From Bacilli bacterium (GTDB lineage Bacteria > Bacillota_I > Bacilli_A > RF39 > UBA660), in NCBI GenBank assembly GCA_017622175.1, contig JAGARQ010000006.1, positions 1 through 32,946 of the forward strand: a DNA stretch of 32,946 nt, in the 5' to 3' direction. How positions within the stretch are numbered: position 1 is the stretch's first letter; every line of letters starts with the position of its first letter. Of the stretch, positions 23,042 through 32,006 are shown piece after piece. The position numbers and the translations under genes are program-made. The notes under the pieces were generated by a model, which did no database searches, was not told the DNA's origin, and saw only the letters and a program-made list of their open reading frames with translations.

Positions 23042-23758
23042 TTAATCAATTGCACTTGAAAATAAAAAATTAACTCGAGGATATTCAATAGTAAAAGGTC
23101 CATCTGCTAAAGCAGCAGTATAATTATCAGTTTCAATATAAAGATAATTCATAACAATCTTAAAAAAGACAGACTCACCTTTTTTTAAAATATAACCATC
23201 GCCTAATACTTCATCAACAACTACAGTTCCTTCAGAATCATAAAACCCCATAGATCTCTTTATATAACTACAAGCATCATCAACTAGTTCTTGAGTTGTC
23301 CCTTGTAAAGCAGTACAAACTTTTTCACCAACAGATCCAGGATAACTCACTTTAGCATCATATAACCCCTCATTCTTTATAACAAAGTAGTATGTTGACT
23401 CACAAGTGCTTGGTCCAACAACATTTACAGAAAAATCAATTGAATGAGTTGAATTATCAATAGAAGCATTATCGCCATCTATTACAACAGGACAACTAGT
23501 ATGATAATGAATCTTTGATTCAGTCAAAGATCCATAATACTGTTCGTCATAAAATACCCCAGTAAAATTATCAGAAAAGTTGATATTACTATTAATACCA
23601 TAAATTCTAATTTTAAAATCATCACTATTAGGACTAACACTTGCACTAGACGAAATGTTTAAAGTACTAGAAAATGCAGCAAAACCTAAAGACATTCCTG
23701 TAATAGCTATTACTAATGCAATTATTGATAAAATTTTAATTTGTCTTTGTTTTTCCAT
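23042..23758 (-). CDS. Secreted TasA/camelysin-like surface protein, first gene of the upstream pair
   Basis: 238 residues from the ATG at 23756-23758 (TAGGAAGTG upstream; an ATG six codons earlier lacks a site). The hydrophobic signal at about 8-24 leads to GFAAFSSTLNISSSASVSPN. The domain keeps YYFVIKNEGLYDAKV, KVCTALQ, a DDAC segment and LADGPFTIEY, but the FTGxGQ segment is changed to VVGPSTCES and extra cysteines occur, so it is the most diverged secreted member. It ends without the W-W-YNT module. It heads a two-gene unit with copy B, and a good promoter is present at 23781-23809. Confidence 0.72.
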   Translation of the reverse strand: MEKQRQIKILSIIALVIAITGMSLGFAAFSSTLNISSSASVSPNSDDFKIRIYGINSNINFSDNFTGVFYDEQYYGSLTESKIHYHTSCPVVIDGDNASIDNSTHSIDFSVNVVGPSTCESTYYFVIKNEGLYDAKVSYPGSVGEKVCTALQGTTQELVDDACSYIKRSMGFYDSEGTVVVDEVLGDGYILKKGESVFFKIVMNYLYIETDNYTAALADGPFTIEYPRVNFLFSSAID

Positions 23759-23780
23759 AACTACACTTCCTATCATATTA

Positions 23781-23809
23781 AGTATAACATAATACTTATT
23801 TACTATAAA
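23781..23809 (-). promoter_or_regulatory. Promoter of the surface protein pair 23758-22089
   Basis: TTTATA (23804-23809), 17-base spacer, extended TGTTATACT with the -10 at 23781-23786. Confidence 0.65.
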
Positions 23810-23832
23810 CCTTTTAATACCCTACTTTACAC

Positions 23833-23862
23833 AATAAAAAAAGCAAGATTTCTCTTGCTTAT
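23833..23862 (-). terminator. Intrinsic terminator after ftsZ
   Basis: A perfect 8-bp stem AAGCAAGA / TCTTGCTT with loop of four and a T-run on the minus strand. Confidence 0.92.
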
Positions 23863-23871
23863 TGGATTTAA

Positions 23872-25002
23872 TTAATAATTTCTTTCTCTTAAGAATGGAG
23901 GTAAATCATAGATGTCTCCATCTCCATTATCTTCATCTTCATTTTCTAAGACTTCAGGATTAACTCCATAAGAGATATCTTCTCTAACTGGAGCAGTTCT
24001 TCTTGTTTGATTAACATTACTAAATACTGGTTCTTGAACTACTTGAGGTTTCTTTTTATCAAATCCTGTAGCAATTACAGTAACAATAACTTCATCACTT
24101 AAGTTTTCATTAATAACTGATCCGAAGATTGTATTAATATCTGTATTAGCAGCAGCTCTAACGACTTCAGCAGCTTGTTCAGCTTCGAATAATGTTAAGT
24201 TAACTCCACCTGTGATATTAATAATTGCATCTGTAGCACCTTCAATTGAGTTTTCAAGAAGCGCTGATGAAACAGCTTGTCTAGCAGCTTCAATAGCTCT
24301 ATCTTCACCCATACCGATACCGATACCAATTAATGCTCTTCCTGATTTTTCCATTACTGCTCTAACGTCAGCAAAGTCTAAGTTAACAAGTCCTACTACA
24401 GCGATTAAATCTGAAATGGATTGAACACCACGACGTAACACATTATCAACTTCTTTAAATGCTTCTAACATTGGAGTTGATTTATCAATAATTTCTCTTA
24501 ATCTATCATTTGGAATAACGATTAAAGTATCAACATGTTTCTTTAACTCATCAATTCCTGCTAATGCATTTTCCATTCTTCTCTTTCCTTCAAATGAGAA
24601 TGGTTTAGTAACAATAGCAACTGTTAATGCTCCAAGTGCTTGAGCGATTTCAGCAACAACTGGTGCAGCTCCCGTACCAGTTCCACCACCCATACCACAA
24701 GTGATGAAAATCATATCTGCTCCAGCTAAAGCATCTTCTATTTCTTTCTTAGATTCAATAGCAGCTTCTTTTCCAATTTCTGGTCTTCCACCTGCTCCTA
24801 ATCCTTCAGCAAGTGAAGCTCCTAATTGAATTTTAATATCTGCTTTTGATGTATTTAATACTTGTAAATCTGTATTAGCAGCGATAAATTCAACGCCTTT
24901 AACTCCAGATTCTACCATTCGGTTGATGGCATTACCACCACCACCACCTAGTCCAATAACTTTTATTTTTGCTAACTGATCCATTTCTAATCCGCCTAAC
25001 AT
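23872..25002 (-). CDS. ftsZ: Cell division GTPase FtsZ
   Basis: 376 residues. The N-terminus [29 protein letters not shown] leads into the tubulin-type GTPase; the nucleotide signature GGGTGTG is at 105-111, and LDFADV belongs to the synergy loop region. A linker of about 40 residues precedes the conserved C-terminal peptide [12 protein letters not shown], which binds FtsA and other partners. AGGAGG is seven bases before the ATG and 12 bases separate it from ftsA, so it is in the ftsA unit; a terminator closes the cluster. Confidence 0.98.
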   Translation of the reverse strand: MLGGLEMDQLAKIKVIGLGGGGGNAINRMVESGVKGVEFIAANTDLQVLNTSKADIKIQLGASLAEGLGAGGRPEIGKEAAIESKKEIEDALAGADMIFITCGMGGGTGTGAAPVVAEIAQALGALTVAIVTKPFSFEGKRRMENALAGIDELKKHVDTLIVIPNDRLREIIDKSTPMLEAFKEVDNVLRRGVQSISDLIAVVGLVNLDFADVRAVMEKSGRALIGIGIGMGEDRAIEAARQAVSSALLENSIEGATDAIINITGGVNLTLFEAEQAAEVVRAAANTDINTIFGSVINENLSDEVIVTVIATGFDKKKPQVVQEPVFSNVNQTRRTAPVREDISYGVNPEVLENEDEDNGDGDIYDLPPFLRERNY

Positions 25003-25014
25003 ACCTCGTCCTCC

Positions 25015-26253
25015 TTAATTATCAAAAAAATGTCCAAACACTTTACTTATGATATTATCATTATTTGTTAGTTTTTGTCCTGTTGAAATTAAACTTTCAA
25101 TATCTTCTTTGTTTAGCATATTATAGCTTTTTCCTCTTAAAGATAGTTTATCATCAAAATATTTAACAATACCTAATGCACTGCTGTATTTATTGTGTCT
25201 AATTCCCATTGTCGAAATATTGCAGACTTTAGCTAAATTACCAAATTCTTCTTCAATTAAATACGAAAAACCAGCAATTTCACTTAAACCACCTGTTATA
25301 ATTATATAACGTATTTCTCTATTTGTTAAGTTTTTTATTTCATTTTTAGCAAACTTTAGTATTTCTCTAAGTCTTGCTTCAACAATTTTAGAGATTCCAA
25401 CTTGAGAAATAACCTTTTTCTCACAATTTTTATCTTTAACTTCAACTATATCATTATTATCTGCATAACTACTCATACTAACTGCAAAAGTCTCTTTTAA
25501 CTTTCTTGCATCATTATTATGAATCTTAAATACATATGAAATATCTTTATCTACATTATAACTACCTATAGGTATAATTGAATGTTTAATTTGAATACCT
25601 TTATTAAATACTGAAATATTAGTAGAAGTCTCTCCAATATTTATAATAGCACCTACTACATCATCATATCTATCATTCTTAATAGTATAATAATCACCCG
25701 TAGAACTAAATGCTATATCAACAGCTTCAACTCCACTTAATTTTAATACTTCAAGTATTCTATATAATCCTTCTTTAGGAAGTGTACTAATAACTACTCT
25801 AGTTTCTAATACTTCTCCCTTCATTCCTTTAGGATCTTTAATATTTTCTTGTTCATCTAATTTAAAACTAATTGGTGTTGCAGTAACAAGCTCATATTCA
25901 TCAAAGTTTTGTCCTCTTAAAGCATCATTAATCGCATTAGAAATATCTTCTCCAGATACACACTCTGTATATAAAACATCACTACTTCCAACTACAATAT
26001 CCATCTTACAATCAGTTGGAGGTACACATGCAACAACTTTAGTTATTTTAATACCTAACATATCAGAAACTTCTTTAATAGCTTCTTTAACACAAGCAAT
26101 CGCTGATTTCATCTCAACTACTTGCCCATTCTTTATACCAGAAGACGCAGTCGAAACAGATGCTAAAACATGATATTGATCATCATTTTTTTCTAAAACA
26201 ACAATCTTTATACTATTTGTACCAAGTTCAATTCCTGTATAAATATTCTTCAT
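25015..26253 (-). CDS. ftsA: Cell division protein FtsA
   Basis: 412 residues from the ATG at 26251-26253; an ATG three codons upstream abuts AGGAG and is too close. It is an actin-like ATPase that tethers FtsZ to the membrane. Phosphate-1 motif GIELGTNSIKIVV begins at residue 7; phosphate-2 is in IINIGETSTNISVF; the adenosine motif is IIITGGLSEIAGF. The 1C domain with VACVPPTDC lies between. The amphipathic C-terminal helix NIISKVFGHFF is the membrane-targeting element. It lies after three membrane glycosyltransferase-like genes. Confidence 0.95.
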   Translation of the reverse strand: MKNIYTGIELGTNSIKIVVLEKNDDQYHVLASVSTASSGIKNGQVVEMKSAIACVKEAIKEVSDMLGIKITKVVACVPPTDCKMDIVVGSSDVLYTECVSGEDISNAINDALRGQNFDEYELVTATPISFKLDEQENIKDPKGMKGEVLETRVVISTLPKEGLYRILEVLKLSGVEAVDIAFSSTGDYYTIKNDRYDDVVGAIINIGETSTNISVFNKGIQIKHSIIPIGSYNVDKDISYVFKIHNNDARKLKETFAVSMSSYADNNDIVEVKDKNCEKKVISQVGISKIVEARLREILKFAKNEIKNLTNREIRYIIITGGLSEIAGFSYLIEEEFGNLAKVCNISTMGIRHNKYSSALGIVKYFDDKLSLRGKSYNMLNKEDIESLISTGQKLTNNDNIISKVFGHFFDN

Positions 26254-26280
26254 CAAATGCATCTCCTATTCTTAAAGATA

Positions 26281-26286
26281 ATTATA
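26281..26286 (-). promoter_or_regulatory. -10 candidate of ftsA-ftsZ
   Basis: TATAAT on the minus strand, leader about 20 bases with AGGAGAT; the -35 is weak (TTTTCT at 17 bases). Confidence 0.4.
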
Positions 26287-26314
26287 CTATATTTTTAAAT
26301 TTTAGAAAAGTATT

Positions 26315-27655
26315 TTAATCTTTTTTATTATCTTTATCACTCTCAATAATATAAAACTCAAAATTATATATTTCATCTACTTTAGTACCATTATTCAAAA
26401 CATAATTTAAAGCAGTCTTATCAGTCTGTTTAGACCCTTTATAAGAAAACTTATTAATAACAAAAATCTTATCTTTATTATCTTCTAAAGCTTTATATAA
26501 CTTTTTAGACCCATTATATCCCCAGTTCCCTGTATTAATTAAATCAAAATAATTAATATCTATATCCATAACCATCTTATAATAATAACTTTGTTCAAAT
26601 AATAGTAACATTCCCTTATCTTTATATTCATTAAGTTTATTAACTACCTCATGAGTTTCTTTAATATGTTTATCTGATATAAATCTATACTGAAAATATT
26701 TAATATCATTAGGATAAATAAACTTAGATTCTCCTATAGAAATAAAAGTATTAACCAAAACTAAACCAATTAATGAACCATACATAAGTAAATCTAAATT
26801 AATTCTTTTTATCTTAATTTTACCAATAATTATAAATAATAATCCAAGTAAGAAAAACTTAAAATGAAAATAGTCAAACATAGGAATAGTAATACTAGAA
26901 AAAGCTAATATATAATAATTATTTATATTTTTCTTATCTTTAACAATTGTATAAATAATAAACCCAATACAAATAAAGAATAAAATAATAACAAATATAC
27001 TTCCAATATAATTTTCTTTTCCAAAATCAAACATACCAAGTATACATAAATCAAAAAACTCTTTATAACAATTACTTAAAAATATATAAATTATAAATAT
27101 AGAAACAGGAACAAATGCCCCTAATACTCTTTTAAAAAATTTCTTATAATCTTTAAATAAATAATAAATAGAAACTAAAGCTAAACAACCACCAACACTC
27201 TGTTTAGTAAGTACCGCAAGTCCTATAACAATTCCAATTAAATAATCATTACACTCCTTCTTTTCCATAAAAAGAAGTAATAAAAACAAGAAAAATACAA
27301 AGAAATTATAACTAGCATAAATCATATCATAATTAAAGAAAAATAATATTAATAAAATATTGGCATTCTTGCCAAATAGTTTTTCTAACAAAACATAAAC
27401 TAAAGTTATTAATAAACTTTGACATACATTAACAACTAATAAATTAGATCCAAATATATAAAATGGTAATGAAAATAAAAATGGAAAAAATGGTGTAATC
27501 ACCATATTAAAATCCTTATAAGGAACTAACCCATTATACATATTATGCATAAATCCATAATTCCATATTTCATCTAAATCAAATGGAATAAAATTTAAAA
27601 ATACTAAAGATAAAATAAATATAAAAACATATTTAAATACCCATTTATATTTCAT
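26315..27655 (-). CDS. GT-C-like multi-pass membrane protein, third of three tandem paralogs
   Basis: 446 residues from the ATG at 27653-27655 with AAGGAGTGA upstream; a 15-codon extension runs into the previous gene. About ten hydrophobic segments, then a soluble C-terminal domain of about 110 residues. After the first helix comes the acidic LDEIWNYGF and GLVPYKDFNMVITP, a pattern like the catalytic outer loop of GT-C (PMT/ArnT-type) glycosyltransferases. Shared with the two paralogs: LIGxxxGLxxxTKQSVG, FDLCxxGMFDF, and INTGNWGYNGSKKL in the soluble domain. A lipid-linked sugar donor and a wall or surface acceptor are inference. Confidence 0.7.
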   Translation of the reverse strand: MKYKWVFKYVFIFILSLVFLNFIPFDLDEIWNYGFMHNMYNGLVPYKDFNMVITPFFPFLFSLPFYIFGSNLLVVNVCQSLLITLVYVLLEKLFGKNANILLILFFFNYDMIYASYNFFVFFLFLLLLFMEKKECNDYLIGIVIGLAVLTKQSVGGCLALVSIYYLFKDYKKFFKRVLGAFVPVSIFIIYIFLSNCYKEFFDLCILGMFDFGKENYIGSIFVIILFFICIGFIIYTIVKDKKNINNYYILAFSSITIPMFDYFHFKFFLLGLLFIIIGKIKIKRINLDLLMYGSLIGLVLVNTFISIGESKFIYPNDIKYFQYRFISDKHIKETHEVVNKLNEYKDKGMLLLFEQSYYYKMVMDIDINYFDLINTGNWGYNGSKKLYKALEDNKDKIFVINKFSYKGSKQTDKTALNYVLNNGTKVDEIYNFEFYIIESDKDNKKD

Positions 27656-27659
27656 AAAA

Positions 27660-29009
27660 TCACTCCTTATAATAAACTTTAAAACCATACTTCTCATCAA
27701 TTAATTTATAATTATCCATTATATGTTTAGCAATATCTTTAGAAAATTGAGAAAACTCATTTTTACTATTATAATCAATCATCGATACTATAAATATTTG
27801 ATTATTCATATCTTTAATTTTATCAATCATACCCTTAGTACCATTATAACCATAATTACCATCATAAAGTAAACTAAAATACGAAAACTCTTTATCATTA
27901 GAAATAGTATGAAGCATCGAATAATATCCAATCACAATAGGATTATCAAAACTATTAACATACTCATTCATAATAAGTAAATTCTTATAAGTACCTTCTC
28001 TATGTAAAGTATATCTAAAATGATTAATATCCTTTGTTACGCATAAATCTAAACTAAGTGTCCAAAACATAAAACAAAGAAAAGAAAAAGTAATTGAAAC
28101 ACAAGTTCCTATTCTAACAATTTCTTTTTCATGCTTATTAATATAAGGTAAAAACATCATCATAAAACAAGTTAACCAAAAAGCAACATATACAACGTCA
28201 CATATAGGTATCAAAAATAAACTACCACATATTAAATAATATAAATTCTTATCATTCTTATGTTTAATTAAAAATATAATTGCTATTAAGAAAGTAATAA
28301 TAGAAATAATAGTCCATACTAATTTAATATGTCCTCCACCTACTCCATTATTGGATGCAAAATCAAAAATACCAAACAAACATAAATCAAAGAAATTATA
28401 TAAAGCACCATTTATAAGCAAATAAATTAAAAAGATAAAACACGGTACTAAAAATCCTACAAATCTTTTTAATATCTTTTTAAACTCTTTACGATAAATA
28501 ATCAAAGTTGGAATTATTAAAAAACATCCAATAGTTTGTTTAGTCATAACTGAAAGTCCTAAAATAAAACCAATTAAATAATCTTTATCAGAATACTTAT
28601 TTTCCATATAAATAAGTAATATTATAAAAAATAAAACTAAAGAATTATAAGTAGGAATTAAATTCATATAAGTAAAAAAAGAAACCACTAATAAAAGTAA
28701 TAAACTCTTTTTACCAAATAATTTATAAAGTAATATTACATCAAACGTAACAATTAATGCTTGAGAAATATTTATCATAATAAAATCATCATAAATATGT
28801 AAAAACAAAGACTGATACATTGCATATAAAGGCGTAACAATCATATTAAAATCTCTATATGGGACTTGTCCCATACTAATGGCTTTACTAAAGCCATAAC
28901 TATTAATAGGATCACCATAAGTATTAGCAAATCCCAATATCTCTATAGCAAAAAAAGATATTAAAAATATACTTAAAAATATCAAACTATTTTTTAAATA
29001 CTTTTTCAC
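27660..29009 (-). CDS. GT-C-like multi-pass membrane protein, second of three tandem paralogs
   Basis: 449 residues, starting with GTG at 29007-29009, seven bases after AAGGAG. The frame extends nine codons upstream into the previous gene without a site. N-terminal helix, then GDPINSYGFSKA and GQVPYRDFNMIVTP, helices with LIGFILGLSVMTKQTIG, a FDLCLFGIFDF loop, and the C-terminal soluble part with YDGNYGYNGTKGM. It ends KE followed by TGA, and these bases are the ribosome-binding site of the next gene. The acidic residue of the first loop is kept (GD). Assigned to the GT-C superfamily by pattern, not by a recognised named family. Confidence 0.7.
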   Translation of the reverse strand: MKKYLKNSLIFLSIFLISFFAIEILGFANTYGDPINSYGFSKAISMGQVPYRDFNMIVTPLYAMYQSLFLHIYDDFIMINISQALIVTFDVILLYKLFGKKSLLLLLVVSFFTYMNLIPTYNSLVLFFIILLIYMENKYSDKDYLIGFILGLSVMTKQTIGCFLIIPTLIIYRKEFKKILKRFVGFLVPCFIFLIYLLINGALYNFFDLCLFGIFDFASNNGVGGGHIKLVWTIISIITFLIAIIFLIKHKNDKNLYYLICGSLFLIPICDVVYVAFWLTCFMMMFLPYINKHEKEIVRIGTCVSITFSFLCFMFWTLSLDLCVTKDINHFRYTLHREGTYKNLLIMNEYVNSFDNPIVIGYYSMLHTISNDKEFSYFSLLYDGNYGYNGTKGMIDKIKDMNNQIFIVSMIDYNSKNEFSQFSKDIAKHIMDNYKLIDEKYGFKVYYKE

Positions 29010-29013
29010 TATA

Positions 29014-30387
29014 TCACTCCTTATAATAAATATCATGTACTCCTATACTTTTAATAAATTTATAATTATTTATAACATGTTCTGCAACTTCTTTATTAAA
29101 TTGTTGTCTTACACTATGTCTTTCATAAGCATCCATATTTAAAGCAACATAAACATCTTTTTCATTATCTAACTTATTAATTAATTTATTTGTACCATTA
29201 TATCCATGATTACCATAATTAAGTAAATCATAATGTGTAATATCATAATCTAAAACAATTTTAACTAAATAAGTATTTTCTGATAATAAAATAGTCTTTT
29301 CATTTTCTCTCATAAACTCAGTTATTTCAGTTATTTCTTTAACATTCTTCTTAGGCATAACAGTCCACTCATAATTATTAAAACTAATAATATTTGGTAA
29401 TGAAAAATCCCATATAAATAAAAACCAAATAATACTTATTGCAGTTGCAAATAAAGTGGCATTAAAGCCAACGTTCTCTGCTTTAATATTAATTTTATCA
29501 ATAAAAAGTAAAGCTAAAACAAAAGTAAAATAAGAAACATGATTATAATCAAAAAGTGGTACTGCAACAGATGAAAACATTAAAGTATATATAGTCTTCC
29601 ATCTAATATCCTTATCTTTTCTTTTAATAAAAAGATAACTTATTAAAAAAATAATTTCTAATATAAATAAATAGAAATAAAAATCAGTAAAATATCTACT
29701 TAAACCACCATTCTTACTAGCAAAATCAAACATACCAAATAAACACATATCAAAAAATGACACAAAACTACCAGTAAGAAGTAAATAAATTAAGAATATA
29801 AAACAAGGTATAAAGAATCCACCAATTCTTCTAAAAAACTTTCTATAATCTTTAAATAAATATACAAAACTAGGTAAACACATAAAAAATCCAACTGTTT
29901 GCTTTGACAACATCATTAAAGCTAAAACAACTCCAATTAAATAGTCAGATTTTTTGTTTTTTTCTAAATACATTAAAATAATAAATAATAAAATAAGTAA
30001 GAAATTATATCCCTGAAATAATACCGTTACACAAGGTATTGGAATTGGTAAAAACAAAACAATTAATGCAATCCAAGCATTCTTATCAAATAATTTAAAT
30101 AAGAAATAAAACATTACACATAAAAATGTTGCTTGAACTAAATTAAATAAAATTAAACTATGACCAAATAGCATAAATGGCACTGCATAAACAAATGCTC
30201 CTAATGGAGGAATAATCATATTAAAATCTCTATAAGGAACTTCTCCTCTACTAACAGCATAACTAAATCCATAGTTATATACTTGATCCCCAGAAAAATT
30301 CATATAAAAAAACTGTAAGCACAAAAAGAAAACTATAAATAAAACAACATATTTAATATTTTTCTTAAGTATTGCTTGCAGTTTCAT
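29014..30387 (-). CDS. GT-C-like multi-pass membrane protein, first of three tandem paralogs
   Basis: 457 residues. After the first helix, GDQVYNYGFSYA and GEVPYRDFNMIIPP; then several helices with LIGVVLALMMLSKQTVG, FRRIGGFFIPCFIFLIYLLL, FDMCLFGMFDF; and a C-terminal soluble part with LLNYGNHGYNGTNKL. The three paralogs keep the same order of motifs and are similar in length, so they arose by tandem duplication. It starts five bases after divIB, whose KE-stop codons supply AAGGAG. Tight spacing places it in the division cluster transcript. Confidence 0.72.
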   Translation of the reverse strand: MKLQAILKKNIKYVVLFIVFFLCLQFFYMNFSGDQVYNYGFSYAVSRGEVPYRDFNMIIPPLGAFVYAVPFMLFGHSLILFNLVQATFLCVMFYFLFKLFDKNAWIALIVLFLPIPIPCVTVLFQGYNFLLILLFIILMYLEKNKKSDYLIGVVLALMMLSKQTVGFFMCLPSFVYLFKDYRKFFRRIGGFFIPCFIFLIYLLLTGSFVSFFDMCLFGMFDFASKNGGLSRYFTDFYFYLFILEIIFLISYLFIKRKDKDIRWKTIYTLMFSSVAVPLFDYNHVSYFTFVLALLFIDKINIKAENVGFNATLFATAISIIWFLFIWDFSLPNIISFNNYEWTVMPKKNVKEITEITEFMRENEKTILLSENTYLVKIVLDYDITHYDLLNYGNHGYNGTNKLINKLDNEKDVYVALNMDAYERHSVRQQFNKEVAEHVINNYKFIKSIGVHDIYYKE

Positions 30388-30392
30388 ATTTC

Positions 30393-31082
30393 TTACTCCT
30401 TTATTTGGAAATGATTACCATTATCTAGATATAGTATACCATGTCTATCTTCTAATTGTTTTAAAACATCATTATAATAATTAATCATCTTAAATTTAGT
30501 TAAAGTAAGATAAACCATATTACCATCATCCATATAAAGGACAAATCTTTCTTTATCTAAATCATTAGGAACATATTCAATATCAGATATTTTTTGTAAT
30601 ATATCTACTTTAATATTTTTCATTCCTTTAATAAATTCTTTATATTCATCATCAGGTACATAATTCATAAGTCTTGGTACTCTAAATAAATAGTCACTTG
30701 TTACATTAAGAGTCTTACCATCAGAAAAGACTATTTTACCATTTTCATTTTCTTTAGAAAAAAGCGCCCTATTTTCTTCTACTTCAATAACTATTTTAAA
30801 AAACCATTTTCTCTTTATTTTAGCATCAACAATATAATTAGATTTTTCTAATTTCTTTTTAGCTTTCTTAGTACTAGTTAACCAAAACGAAGGATATTTC
30901 TTATATCCAGATAAACTAAGAATATAATCATCATTTAAATAACTATTACCCTTAACTATTAAATTTTTAACAGGAATTTTCAAACATAAATAAACGCCAA
31001 AAAATAGTCCAGAAGCGACTATTAATATTAATAATAAATTAAATACTTTCAATTTTCTCTTCTTAACTATTTTCTTTGCCAT
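30393..31082 (-). CDS. divIB: Cell division protein DivIB/FtsQ
   Basis: 229 residues, short for Gram-positive DivIB. A basic cytosolic tail (1-12), a membrane helix (about 13-33), then a POTRA domain with IPVKNLIVKGNSYLNDDYI and a beta domain with VEVEEN-like strands, DGNMVYLTLTKF and ILYLDNG. It stabilises the FtsL/DivIC complex at the septum. Position after murB and before ftsA fits the dcw order. The final codons AAG GAG TAA act as ribosome-binding site for the next gene. Confidence 0.88.
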   Translation of the reverse strand: MAKKIVKKRKLKVFNLLLILIVASGLFFGVYLCLKIPVKNLIVKGNSYLNDDYILSLSGYKKYPSFWLTSTKKAKKKLEKSNYIVDAKIKRKWFFKIVIEVEENRALFSKENENGKIVFSDGKTLNVTSDYLFRVPRLMNYVPDDEYKEFIKGMKNIKVDILQKISDIEYVPNDLDKERFVLYMDDGNMVYLTLTKFKMINYYNDVLKQLEDRHGILYLDNGNHFQIKE

Positions 31083-31090
31083 ATCCCTTA

Positions 31091-32002
31091 TTACTCCCAG
31101 TTAACAAATTCTTGTTCTATTTTCATATCTACATCATATTCTTCTAAAACCTTTTGATGTACAAGTTCTATTAATTTCTTAATATCACTACCCTTAGCCT
31201 TCTTATAATTAATAATAAAATTTGCATGCTTTTCACTAACCATGGCTCCGCCAATAGTTTTACCTTTAAGACCTAAGTCTTCAATTAATTTACCAGCAAA
31301 CATTCCTTCTGGATTTCTAAATACAGATCCTGCAGAAGGATATTCTAAAGGTTGTGATTCCATTCTTCTTTGACGTCTTTCTTTAATAACTTCATCTAGT
31401 GCATTCTTATCACCTTTAGTAAGTTTTAAAACTGCTTCTAAACAAATATATCCTGGATGAGTTTGTAAGAAAGAAGTTCTATAATGGAAATTCATTTCTT
31501 TATTTTCTAATGTAATAATCTTAAGTTCTGGAGTTAATACTTTAACCTCAGTAACAACATATCCCATATCACTCTTATAAGCCCCTGCATTCATAAATAC
31601 AGCTCCACCTACAGTACCAGGAATACCTGATGCAAATTCAAGTCCAGCAAGACCTTTTCTAGCAGTAAGTAAACTTAACTTCATTAAAGAATATCCTGCA
31701 CCAACTCTAACCTTATTTCTACCAAAGAACTCTAAATTATCAAGTTCACTAAGTCTAATAATAACGCCATCATAAACATCATCACTAAATAATACATTAG
31801 AACCAAGTCCTAACACTTTATGTTTAATATTTTGACTTTTTAATAACTTTAATAACTTAATTAAATGATCAACACTCTTAGGATAAACCATAACTTTAGC
31901 TTTACCACCAACTTTATAAGTTGTATGTTTACTAAGCGGAACATCCTTTTCACATTTACCAACATTAGCTTGTTCTACTAATTCATATAATTCATTTTTC
32001 AT
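31091..32002 (-). CDS. murB: UDP-N-acetylenolpyruvoylglucosamine reductase MurB
   Basis: 303 residues from the ATG at 32000-32002, with GGGTGAGA just upstream inside the murG end; the longer frame overlaps murG. FAD-binding motifs: TTYKVGGKA, VLGLGSNVLFSD, GLAGLEFASGIPGTVGGAVFMNAGAY. Catalytic YRTSF (R175), SAGSVFRNP with S226, and a Glu near the C-terminus (QEFVNWE). It is the type II form found in Firmicutes. It makes UDP-MurNAc in the cytosol with NADPH. Confidence 0.97.
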   Translation of the reverse strand: MKNELYELVEQANVGKCEKDVPLSKHTTYKVGGKAKVMVYPKSVDHLIKLLKLLKSQNIKHKVLGLGSNVLFSDDVYDGVIIRLSELDNLEFFGRNKVRVGAGYSLMKLSLLTARKGLAGLEFASGIPGTVGGAVFMNAGAYKSDMGYVVTEVKVLTPELKIITLENKEMNFHYRTSFLQTHPGYICLEAVLKLTKGDKNALDEVIKERRQRRMESQPLEYPSAGSVFRNPEGMFAGKLIEDLGLKGKTIGGAMVSEKHANFIINYKKAKGSDIKKLIELVHQKVLEEYDVDMKIEQEFVNWE

Positions 32003-32006
32003 AATC

